Virus record (IMG/VR): IMGVR_UViG_3300003323_000394
Coordinates: 1 to 41,967 of that record
Origin: a virus
DNA: 41,967 bases
Strand: one strand, 5' to 3'
The position numbers were made by a program, and so were the translations under genes. The notes under the pieces are model-generated. The model saw nothing but the letters and a program-made list of their open reading frames with translations. It did not search any database and was not told where the DNA came from. Numbering within the stretch: position 1 is the first letter of the stretch; every line of letters starts with the position of its first letter. Positions 35,097 to 41,967 of the stretch are shown here, one piece after another.

Positions 35097-36157
35097 TGCT
35101 TTTTGACTACTTGGAAGAGATCGACACGGACCAACCGGGCGGCGCTGGTTTCAGCATAGACGGTGGGCGAGCGGTTGCGACCTATCTCGTGAACACGCCA
35201 GATCCCGAGGATGATGTGTCCTTGCGTGACGCCATCACCGAGATCATCGGCACGACCTCGACCGATGTGGGCGACGGACGGCTCCAGAGGACGCCGCCCT
35301 TGGCTCATCCCCTCTGGCCTTGGTTGACAGCGAATGCCATCACGAACATTAGGGGCAAGGGCAAGGGCCAGCTTCTCGACGCCGACGACACCCTTGAGGT
35401 GCCGACGTTCCCGCAGTATTGGCTGTACCCCCAGTACGAGATCACGGTGGAGTTCAAACAGCAACAGTATTGCATCGCCACCGACGACAAGATCAACAAG
35501 ACCGAGGGCCAGACGTGGTACGACGAGACTGGGGCCTCGCATACCTACACGTCGGCCCCGGAGTGGACCCGATACACCACCTATGAGTTCATCCCGCAGA
35601 ACGACAGCGTGACGGCACAGATTGGCAACATGATCTTCGCTTCTGGGCCTGTGTCGGGACGCGGTTTCGTCTCGCCGATCAAGCAGTTCATGCCCAACGG
35701 CATCGTCAAGTTCATGTGGCGGCAGGTGCCGTTCAGGTATGTGGAAAGCAGCAACAGCTACCTGAACAGGTGGCGGGGCTACATCAACCAGCAATCGTGG
35801 TACGGCTGGCCCAAGGGCTCGCTGCTCTACGTCAATTACACGCCGAGGATGTACACGCCGCCTGTGCCCGAGGAAGATCAGTTTGCTCCGGGCGTCTTCA
35901 GCACCGAGAAGCTCTGTGACATCGAGTTCATCTTCATGTACACGTCGAGGAACACGACGGACACGATCTCGGCCCCGAGCAACAAGAACTTCGTGACGGC
36001 AGGCTGGAACCTGCTGCCCTCGTTGAACACGGACAGGTTGTTCCACTACGCCCTGACCAAGCCCAATCCGTCGCTGAGCATCAGCCAGACGCCCTCGTGG
36101 TACTCGGCACCGTTCGATGAGCTTTTCTATGATCCAGACGCCACAGGGGGCCTGTGA
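35096..36157 (+). CDS. Distal tail / tail-tip protein (putative)
   Basis: A 353-residue protein rich in Tyr, Trp, Phe and Pro, mostly beta, following the tape measure by a one-base overlap. GTSRTDVGDG-like N-terminal turns and the aromatic middle (YINQQSWYGWPKGSLLYVNYTPRMY is the longest such run, about 228-252) suggest a sugar-binding or structural tail-tip protein. By position it may be the distal tail protein or baseplate hub. I do not recognise the family. It overlaps the next start by four bases. Confidence 0.6.
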   Translation: MLFDYLEEIDTDQPGGAGFSIDGGRAVATYLVNTPDPEDDVSLRDAITEIIGTTSTDVGDGRLQRTPPLAHPLWPWLTANAITNIRGKGKGQLLDADDTLEVPTFPQYWLYPQYEITVEFKQQQYCIATDDKINKTEGQTWYDETGASHTYTSAPEWTRYTTYEFIPQNDSVTAQIGNMIFASGPVSGRGFVSPIKQFMPNGIVKFMWRQVPFRYVESSNSYLNRWRGYINQQSWYGWPKGSLLYVNYTPRMYTPPVPEEDQFAPGVFSTEKLCDIEFIFMYTSRNTTDTISAPSNKNFVTAGWNLLPSLNTDRLFHYALTKPNPSLSISQTPSWYSAPFDELFYDPDATGGL

Positions 36158-37449
36158 GCGATTTTCTGCCTAGCTTCTTCGATGGGAGCCCGGAGGTTGA
36201 TCCGTACCAGCTTCTCTTCCCTGTGCATCTGACAGGTGCCGAGCAGATTGACGGGACGTGGTACTACGACTGGACCGAGCAGAGTTTCGATCCTGCGACC
36301 GGGAGCTACCTCGACGCCGACAGCCCTCGTTCTGGCCGTCCCACAGACGGGCCGTTCTTGGTCGAGATCAACAACAACCAAGTCGAGACGCCATCTTATG
36401 CTTGGGCCAGAACGAGGGGCATCGTCAATGGCGATCCCTACTACGAGATCGTCGGCACGATCCAGAACAGCATCACCGTGCAGCCCTTCGTGGCCGTGAC
36501 GAACGTGTGCGTTACTGCCACTGGCAGCGATGGCGACATCAAGAGCATCGGCGTTCAGTACAGCTTGATTGATCCGACGACGGGGCTGGACATTGAAAGC
36601 TGGTGCGTCACCAACCCAACCGGGTGCTGCGGCGGATCGGGGAGCGGCACCGGGTGCCCGGACGGCTGTGGGGGCTGCACAGCCGCGCAGATACCGAGCA
36701 CCGTTTGCGTCGTCATCGAAGACCTTGCCGAACCTTCCTGCTGCTCTGCCAGAGTTCTGCCCGGTCATCCAGACAACCCTATCGCTTGCTTCCAGATGTT
36801 TTTGCAGCAGGGTGGCGGCTGCATCTACAGCTACATTCGTCGGCTGGTCCCACTCTGTCCTGACGGGAATGACGGTCCTTGCGACTTTGGCCTGACCTGC
36901 ATTCCGAATGGCACATGGCAGTTTGGTAACTTAGCGTTCAACGCTGACTTCTTGACGGCAACCTCCGTTCAGTGCAGCCCGTTCAAGCTGGTATTTGAAG
37001 GTGATCTTCACATCAGCGGCCTATGCTGGGGGCACACTTTCAGAGTCACGATAACCGAGGGCCTTTGCACTCCTTGCTGGGGCGGCTCGGGCAGCGGCGG
37101 CGGTGGTTGCAGTTGTACTCCGGGTAGTCCCAGCACCCTGCACCTGACCATCGGGAACGTGGCAAGTTGTCCATGCCTCGAAGGCAGTTACGCAATGTTA
37201 TGGAACACCACCGATCAGGCGTGGGAAACGATTGTCAGTAACGCTTGCGAGACTGGCGGAACTCTGAACGTGAAATTGTTCTGTTCACAGGACAACACTT
37301 CATGGACCCTGCAAGCCACTTGCAACGGCACCGATGCCTATAGCGAGCTACCTACCTCAGTAAGTTGCAGCCCGTTCCAGTTGACGTTCCCTGAGTGGGG
37401 CCTCAACAACTGCTGTATCGGCGAGGTATCCCTAACCGTGACCCTGTGA
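36154..37449 (+). CDS. Cysteine-rich tail-tip protein
   Basis: A 431-residue protein, beta-rich, with a striking number of cysteines concentrated after residue 120: CCGGSGSGTGCPDGCGGC (about 157-174), CCSARV, CPCLEG and CCIGEV among others, often in pairs. Three related segments of about 80-100 residues end in V-T-I or V-T-L strands (RVTITEG, SLTVTL), so it is probably built of repeated disulfide- or metal-linked beta domains joined by Gly/Ser linkers. It lies where receptor-binding or tail-spike proteins are coded. Its GTG start overlaps the previous stop by four bases. Phage tail proteins of this type are not familiar to me. Confidence 0.65.
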   Translation: MSDFLPSFFDGSPEVDPYQLLFPVHLTGAEQIDGTWYYDWTEQSFDPATGSYLDADSPRSGRPTDGPFLVEINNNQVETPSYAWARTRGIVNGDPYYEIVGTIQNSITVQPFVAVTNVCVTATGSDGDIKSIGVQYSLIDPTTGLDIESWCVTNPTGCCGGSGSGTGCPDGCGGCTAAQIPSTVCVVIEDLAEPSCCSARVLPGHPDNPIACFQMFLQQGGGCIYSYIRRLVPLCPDGNDGPCDFGLTCIPNGTWQFGNLAFNADFLTATSVQCSPFKLVFEGDLHISGLCWGHTFRVTITEGLCTPCWGGSGSGGGGCSCTPGSPSTLHLTIGNVASCPCLEGSYAMLWNTTDQAWETIVSNACETGGTLNVKLFCSQDNTSWTLQATCNGTDAYSELPTSVSCSPFQLTFPEWGLNNCCIGEVSLTVTL

Positions 37450-37455
37450 GGACTG

Positions 37456-39024
37456 ATGGCCCGACCATGCCACAAACAACATGAACTGAGCCCCGATACT
37501 TGTAGGCTGTGCTGGCTGACGTTGAACGATCCGTCCTATGCCCTCTCGTGGCGTGAGCCTCACCCGCTGCTGGAGACGATCCTCGCCACCCCCAACGCTG
37601 TTCAGATCCAAGTGACAGCAGACGGCCTTGGCGATCACCTTCTTGGCCTCACAGCTTCAGAGGGCTTAAGACGCCAAGGCCATCAGGTTGTTTACTGCGC
37701 CAAGGGCCACATCGCTCCTTGGCTTGAGCACGTCGGCGGGTATGACTGGCTTGTCACCTCACCCATCGAGGGCATTCACACCTTCAAGCCGCATGACACC
37801 TACCAGCAGCAGCTTCGGGAGAGAACTCGAAAGCCACGCTGGGAATATTACGCCGACGTGTGCGGCACCAAGGCGGTGCTGCCAGAGCGCAAGTCCCTCC
37901 CAGCCGAGCCCTTGGACTGGGCTCGGCAGTACACCGGCTCTGTTGTTCTCTGCCCCTTCTCGGCATGGAAGGACAGGACATGGATGCTCTCGCACTGGCT
38001 GGAGCTTGAGCGGCTGCTCAAGGAGCGAGGCCATCGGGTGCTCGTCTGCGACAACGATCAGAACAGGAGCCGTGCCTTCACGTCCGAGAAGATCTACACC
38101 GATCCCTTGCACGCCACAGCCCTTCTTTACATGGCTGGCTGCGTGGTGGCGAACGACAGCGGCATGGCCCATGTCGGGGCGATCCAGAGGACGCCGACCG
38201 TGGCCGTCTGTGCCTTGATCGAGGGCGAGAAGATCTTCGGCATCTACCCCACGGTGAAGGTGCTCAATGGGCCGTTTCGCTGTACCGGGTGCCACTGGGG
38301 CGGCGTGCTGCGAGCGGCTGCTGGGTGCTCGGATCAGGGCATGTGCGGCTCTCTGGCGGCAATCCGCCCCGAACAGGTGGCGGACGCCGTGGACGAGCTT
38401 ACCTGTCGCAAGGCAATCGACTATAGCCTCCTTGGCGCAGATCGGCTCAGTGTGCTGGCACGGCTGGCTCGGGAGTGCTCGCATCTTGCAGGCGATTACG
38501 TCGAGGTGGGCAGTTTCCGGGGCGGGTCGGCCCTGCGCCTCGCCACGGCGGCTCCCACCAAGAAGCTGCACGTCTTCGACAACTTCGAGGGTGGCCTGCC
38601 CAGTTCGGGCGGCGAGCACCACAAGGGGGAGTTCGCCTGCTCCGTGGCTGAGGTGGAGAAGCTGCTGGCGGGCCAGAACGTCGAGATCCATCCGGGGATC
38701 TTCCCCCAGACGGCAGGCGACATTCCAAAAGTTGCACTGGCACACATTGACGTTGACGTGTACGAGTCGTGTCGGGACGCCATTGCCTACCTCTGGCCCC
38801 GGCTGGTCGAAGGCGGCTCCCTCGTTTTCGACGACATCGACTGGCCCAAGACGCCGGGGATCAACAAGGCGCTGGCCGAGGCGGATCTGCTGGACAAGAT
38901 CCAGAAGACGGCCTCGATCCAAGGTGTCGTGCAGAAGGTCAAGGAGCCGGTGCAGCCAGTGCAGAAGGTGCGGCCCCTCGTCAAGAAGGTGGTGCGACGA
39001 CCGAAGAAGCCGTGTGGTTGTTGA
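37456..39024 (+). CDS. Fusion: heptosyltransferase-like (GT9) plus TylF-type methyltransferase
   Basis: A 522-residue bifunctional protein. Residues about 45-310 follow the GT9 fold: VTADGLGDHLLGLTA (53-67), VVLCPFSAWKDRTW (163-176) and VANDSGMAHVGA (231-242), the nucleotide-sugar site. Residues about 345-480 are a class I methyltransferase like TylF: GDYVEVGSFRGGSALRLA (346-363), HIDVDVYES and LVFDDIDWP with metal-binding acids. A basic Pro/Val/Lys tail ends in CGC. It would add a sugar and methylate it, or act on successive steps of a glycan. It ends the plus-strand virion block, with its stop two bases from a convergent gene. Confidence 0.85.
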   Translation: MARPCHKQHELSPDTCRLCWLTLNDPSYALSWREPHPLLETILATPNAVQIQVTADGLGDHLLGLTASEGLRRQGHQVVYCAKGHIAPWLEHVGGYDWLVTSPIEGIHTFKPHDTYQQQLRERTRKPRWEYYADVCGTKAVLPERKSLPAEPLDWARQYTGSVVLCPFSAWKDRTWMLSHWLELERLLKERGHRVLVCDNDQNRSRAFTSEKIYTDPLHATALLYMAGCVVANDSGMAHVGAIQRTPTVAVCALIEGEKIFGIYPTVKVLNGPFRCTGCHWGGVLRAAAGCSDQGMCGSLAAIRPEQVADAVDELTCRKAIDYSLLGADRLSVLARLARECSHLAGDYVEVGSFRGGSALRLATAAPTKKLHVFDNFEGGLPSSGGEHHKGEFACSVAEVEKLLAGQNVEIHPGIFPQTAGDIPKVALAHIDVDVYESCRDAIAYLWPRLVEGGSLVFDDIDWPKTPGINKALAEADLLDKIQKTASIQGVVQKVKEPVQPVQKVRPLVKKVVRRPKKPCGC

Positions 39025-39026
39025 AG

Positions 39027-39302
39027 TTACCCCACGGTGGCGACGATGCTGCTGGCGGCTGTGTCGAGGGTCTGCTGGATCTGCTGGCGGGCTGCATCAA
39101 CCGCAGCGGTCGCCTGCTTCACGGCATCGGCCTCGATGTTGTGCCTGATCCACAGGATTAGCTGCGCCTTTGCGAAGTCGGTCGCAGACTGCGGGTTGGC
39201 GCTGCCGTCTGGCAGTGTGGGCTGATAGCCGTACTGGTTGCAGACTGCCTGAACGGCCTGATCGAACAAGGCGTCAGGTGCCGAGATGGTGAGAGTCTTC
39301 AT
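39027..39302 (-). CDS. Unknown small fibre-linked protein, 91 aa
   Basis: A 91-residue protein. The N-terminal part (LTISAPDALFDQAVQAVCNQYGYQP) and the long helix near the C-terminus (about 60-85, Ala/Gln-rich) resemble small proteins that follow fibre genes in many phages, but the function is not known to me. AAGGAG lies before its ATG. It is the last gene of the minus-strand arm, 11 bases after the fibre gene. Confidence 0.65.
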   Translation of the reverse strand: MKTLTISAPDALFDQAVQAVCNQYGYQPTLPDGSANPQSATDFAKAQLILWIRHNIEADAVKQATAAVDAARQQIQQTLDTAASSIVATVG

Positions 39303-39313
39303 GATGCTCCTTC

Positions 39314-40783
39314 TTATGGAGTGGCCAGTGTGGTGACGGTGCCGCTCGGGCCACGGGCCTTGAGCTTGTTGTCGGCGGGATCGACATAGAGCAGGAAGCC
39401 GCCTGTGGGGTTCGTGGTGGGTGCCGTCGTGGCTGTCCCGACGAAAAAGACATTCACGCCCCCGCCGAAACTCCCCGCGCCGAACATCGCCACGTTGCTC
39501 TTGGCCGTCGAGCCGTCGTAGCCTATCTGGACGTTGCCGTCTGTGCCGATGCCGAACTTTGAGCCGCCGTAGATCTGCACGTCACCGCCGTTGGTGTTGC
39601 CAGCCGCCCCGTTGCCGCCATAAACCTGCACGTCGCCGCCCTTGGTTGGCGAGGCACTGCTTGAGCCATTGCCTGCATGGAGTAGCAGGCGAAGCCCTGT
39701 GCCGCCGTTTCCGCCTTTGTTGGGCGTCCGCACTTCGGCGTCCGTGTTCGCTGTATCGCCCAGCAGTTCGCAAAGACCATTCAGGAGTGTGAGCTTGGCG
39801 TTCGTGAGCATCATGATCTCGCTGCCGATTGATGGCGCGAAGAACATCGTGTTCGTTCCCGCTGTTCTCCTGATCCAGCCGTTCGAGTCGTTAAAGTAGA
39901 TCTTCGAGAGTGTTGTGATGTCGCCGTTGCTGTCCACCTTCGCCAGTGTGGCGCTGGTGCTGTCCTTCCATTCTTGCAGATCACCCGACTGGCTGGCCGC
40001 GCCTTTCACGACGACAGGAACATCCGTGGCACTCTGGGCAGTAACCGTGAGTGGGTTGCCCGAGGCGGTTGTCAGGGCTGCGGCCCCGGCGAAGTTGCCC
40101 GAGGCGTTGTACTGGATCTGGCCCGACGATCCTCCCGGTGAGGCCGATACGCTGGCCCATGAGGTGTTCGTCCCGTCCGTCGTCAGGAACTTGCCGTTCT
40201 GGCTCGTCTGGCTGGGAGCGAGGGCGTTGAAGGCGGCATTTGCTGTCGTCTGGCCAGTGCCGCCATGAGCGATGGCTACGGCGGTCCCGGCCCATGTCCC
40301 GGTCCCGATGGTGCCGACTGTCGTGAGGTTGCTGCTGCCCGGCCACGTTGAGAGGGCCGCGTTCTCGACATTGCTCAGGCCCACGTCCGTCTTGGTGACG
40401 GTATCCCAGACAGGGGGCGTCGAGGCCGATCCGGTGCCGACTTGCCGCAGGAACTCCCGCGTGGTGGAGGTGTTGCTGCTCACCGCGCCGAAGCTGCCCG
40501 ACGAGTTGATCTGCACGTCGTTGCTGCTGCCTGCTGGGGAGCCGCCACCGCCGCCCGACACCCAACTGGCGCTCGTCCCATCGGTGCCCAGCACCTTGCC
40601 GTTCTGGCCGCTCTGGTCGGGCAACAGAGCGTCGAGGCCCTCGGACGCTGTTGTCGCGCCCGTGCCACCCTCGCTGATGGGCAGGGGCAGCGAGGCGAAG
40701 GCGGCTGCGTTGATGATCGTCACCTGATCCTCAGTGACGGTCACGGTCTGGTTGTTGGGCTGGATGATTACCTGTGTGCTCAT
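39314..40783 (-). CDS. Tail fibre protein
   Basis: A 489-residue, Gly/Ser/Thr/Ala-rich protein with repeated fibre units: ISEGGTGATTASEGLDALLP (about 36-55) recurs as IAHGGTGQTTANAAFNALAP, each followed by QxGKxLxTDGTxxSW. The central part has KTDVGLSNVENAAL, a motif common to tail fibres. The C-terminal third has Gly-rich repeats (GGDVQVYGGN and GGDVQIYGGS), likely a beta-helix or trimeric shaft that contacts the host. AAGGAG precedes ATG. It is on the minus strand, opposite the other tail genes. Confidence 0.85.
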   Translation of the reverse strand: MSTQVIIQPNNQTVTVTEDQVTIINAAAFASLPLPISEGGTGATTASEGLDALLPDQSGQNGKVLGTDGTSASWVSGGGGGSPAGSSNDVQINSSGSFGAVSSNTSTTREFLRQVGTGSASTPPVWDTVTKTDVGLSNVENAALSTWPGSSNLTTVGTIGTGTWAGTAVAIAHGGTGQTTANAAFNALAPSQTSQNGKFLTTDGTNTSWASVSASPGGSSGQIQYNASGNFAGAAALTTASGNPLTVTAQSATDVPVVVKGAASQSGDLQEWKDSTSATLAKVDSNGDITTLSKIYFNDSNGWIRRTAGTNTMFFAPSIGSEIMMLTNAKLTLLNGLCELLGDTANTDAEVRTPNKGGNGGTGLRLLLHAGNGSSSASPTKGGDVQVYGGNGAAGNTNGGDVQIYGGSKFGIGTDGNVQIGYDGSTAKSNVAMFGAGSFGGGVNVFFVGTATTAPTTNPTGGFLLYVDPADNKLKARGPSGTVTTLATP

Positions 40784-40790
40784 GGGCTCC

Positions 40791-41138
40791 TTATGATGGG
40801 GTCACGCCTGCTTGGACAGTGAAGCTGCCCTCGATCAACCGCGTCTTGATGCCGCTGCCGCTCGTCAGGAGGAGGTCGTAGCTGTAGATGCCGGGGCCGA
40901 GGGCTGAGGTCTGGGTCGCTGACAGCGAGAGGGCGATGGTGCCAGCGGAGCCGCCCAGCGTGATCCCGCCGTTGCTGGTGGTCAGGGTGGTGACGAGGTT
41001 CCCCTGCACGTCCTTCACGTCAAGGTCGGCGGTGTAGCCGGTGAGGTTGATCGGGTTGCCGCTGGCGTCCTCCCAGAGCAGAGGGAGGGAGAACGTGGCG
41101 TACTGCTCGACGGTGATGTTGTAGATGCCTGCTGACAT
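40791..41138 (-). CDS. Tail-fibre-associated / baseplate N-terminal-type protein
   Basis: A 115-residue beta-sandwich-like protein (TFSLPLLWEDASGNPINLTGYTA... pattern, then LDVKDVQGNLVTTL and YSYDLLLTSGSG). This fold and the phrase LPLxWxDxxGxPxxLTGY recur in baseplate-upper-protein N-terminal domains and small tail proteins next to fibres. A CTACATA box lies five bases before its ATG on the minus strand, and there is no Shine-Dalgarno site. It probably links the fibre to the tail. Confidence 0.65.
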   Translation of the reverse strand: MSAGIYNITVEQYATFSLPLLWEDASGNPINLTGYTADLDVKDVQGNLVTTLTTSNGGITLGGSAGTIALSLSATQTSALGPGIYSYDLLLTSGSGIKTRLIEGSFTVQAGVTPS

Positions 41139-41143
41139 GAAGG

Positions 41144-41150
41144 TATGTAG
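41144..41150 (-). promoter_or_regulatory. Late promoter box CTACATA, minus strand
   Basis: CTACATA reads on the minus strand exactly five bases before ATG 41138. It is the only strong box on this strand, which shows the box keeps its spacing independent of strand. Confidence 0.75.
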
Positions 41151-41163
41151 CGGGGAAGCATGG

Positions 41164-41205
41164 AAAAGGCCCAGCGCGATCTCTCTGGGGCTTCTGAGGG
41201 GATGC
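41164..41205 (-). terminator. Possible terminator after the 41211 gene
   Basis: On the minus strand AAGCCCCAG and CTGGGCCTT pair with one mismatch, followed by TTCC. It is a weak terminator candidate between the membrane-protein gene and the fibre promoter. Confidence 0.4.
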
Positions 41206-41210
41206 TCGCT

Positions 41211-41924
41211 TTACTTCTTGCGGCACATCTCTTCTTTGTTGCCATTCTTGTAGATGACCACGAGGTTGCCGCTGCTGGTGAACTCGTACTTCAGGTCCAT
41301 CTCGCGGTCGTCCGTGGTGTCGATGTGGACCGTGTTGTTGCCGATGTCCTTCCAGTGGCCCAAGAAGTTGACGCCCGAGGCTGTCGCGCCCCAGCCGCCA
41401 TCTTTGTTGAACACCATCCCTGACTTGCTCTCTCTGACAGAAACCCACGCGCCGATGATGGTCTTGCTCTTCGGCGGGGGCGACTCCTTGGCGACGACCC
41501 GGACGAGCTTGGAGGCGTCCATCGTCCAGCCAAGCTGGTTCTCGTAGCTGGTTGGCTGAACGTGCAGCGTGACCTCGTGCTCCTTGCCGTCCTTGAGAAT
41601 CTCGAAGAGATCCTTGCCATCCTTGGTGTCCAGATCGGCGAGCACCTGTTCTTGCTTGCTGTCGGCGTGCAGTTCGAGTCTGAAGCCATCGCTCATCTTC
41701 TGGGCGATCTTGGCGCGCCCCTTGATGATGGCCCCTACACGGGGCCGCTGGGCCTTGTAGGCGAGCAGATCCATCTCCTCGGGCGGCTTGCTGACAGCGG
41801 CGCTTACCTCCCTCACCTTCTTGAAGGCGACGAAGGCCACGACACCGCCACAGGCCAGCATCATCATCAGGGCACCGGCACCAACCACACCGAGGACGAC
41901 CGCGATCTTCTGGTTCTGAGTCAT
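41211..41924 (-). CDS. Membrane-anchored protein, possible moron
   Basis: A 237-residue protein. The first 35 residues hold one hydrophobic helix (IAVVLGVVGAGALMMMLACGG), which is either a membrane anchor or a lipoprotein-type signal ending in LACG. The rest is a soluble domain: a beta part (about 60-150, GRAKIAQKMSDGFRLEL and HEVTLHVQP) and a Trp/Gly-rich C-terminal part (about 158-225; GAWVSVRESKSGMVF, HWKDIGNN) like calycin or DUF-type small beta-barrels. AAGGAG precedes the ATG. Such proteins often act at the host envelope, for instance in exclusion, but this is not shown. Its promoter region crosses the circle junction. Confidence 0.7.
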   Translation of the reverse strand: MTQNQKIAVVLGVVGAGALMMMLACGGVVAFVAFKKVREVSAAVSKPPEEMDLLAYKAQRPRVGAIIKGRAKIAQKMSDGFRLELHADSKQEQVLADLDTKDGKDLFEILKDGKEHEVTLHVQPTSYENQLGWTMDASKLVRVVAKESPPPKSKTIIGAWVSVRESKSGMVFNKDGGWGATASGVNFLGHWKDIGNNTVHIDTTDDREMDLKYEFTSSGNLVVIYKNGNKEEMCRKK

Positions 41925-41942
41925 GATGGGGCTCCTTGGGGC

Positions 41943-41967
41943 GACCGGGCGAAGATGGCTTGGGCGA
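41943..41967. repeat. Terminal direct repeat, copy 2 (circle junction)
   Basis: Exact 25-base repeat of positions 1-25; see the first copy. Confidence 0.85.

Overview
The window looks like the complete genome of a temperate, tailed double-stranded DNA phage. The last 25 bases (41943-41967) repeat the first 25, so the contig closes into a circle of about 41.94 kb. An integrase gene lies beside the 3' half of a tRNA-His gene flanked by repeated arm sites, which is how an attP site looks in an excised phage. The DNA is GC-rich. The integrase has the degenerate active-site pattern (NCGM... and LWPET motifs) that I associate with Planctomycetota, so a planctomycete-like host is my best inference, not a proof.

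Layout. 1046-4441 (+): a triple MerR-type DNA-binding protein, a small phage sigma factor, a single MerR-type protein and a primase-polymerase-like replication protein, with an HNH endonuclease on the other strand. 4503-9794: early or middle genes, including Gp88-family, ribbon-helix-helix, ParB-like, SWIM-like and adenine-methyltransferase-like proteins. Four promoters here share tandem 8-bp GTTAWACN repeats at the -10 box. 9865-11808: a small unknown gene, attP and the integrase. 11948-15580: a cargo block with two AbiTii-type paralogues, a partner gene carrying the same short motif, an AbiJ_NTD4/HEPN-type protein and a three-helix membrane protein. These units have their own promoters and terminators, as superinfection-exclusion morons do. 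15660-17711: a holin candidate, KTSC protein, small unknown genes and a glycosyltransferase.

17727-39024 is the virion block: small terminase, dual-specificity phosphatase, large terminase, two glycosyltransferases, Mu-type portal with an N-terminal helix-turn-helix, a 714-residue protein with two lethal-factor-like metallopeptidase regions, protease/scaffold, decoration protein, major capsid protein, connectors, tail tube, tail chaperones with a -1 frameshift, tape measure, tail-tip proteins including a cysteine-rich one, and a heptosyltransferase-like/TylF-methyltransferase fusion. Three free-standing homing endonucleases sit antisense between genes. A minus-strand arm (39027 through the circle junction to 777) carries fibre genes, a membrane-anchored protein and two unknown genes. 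The tail genes point to a siphovirus-like particle with a rather short tail.

The most interesting signal is regulatory. At least six late genes have CTA(C/A)(A/C)TA exactly five bases before ATG, and several more have close variants. With a T4 gp55-like sigma factor encoded at 1650-1958, the simplest reading is a phage late promoter whose transcripts start at or next to the ATG, giving leaderless mRNAs. The second lead is the AbiTii/AbiTii/partner cassette next to the integrase, a plausible undescribed defence or exclusion system.
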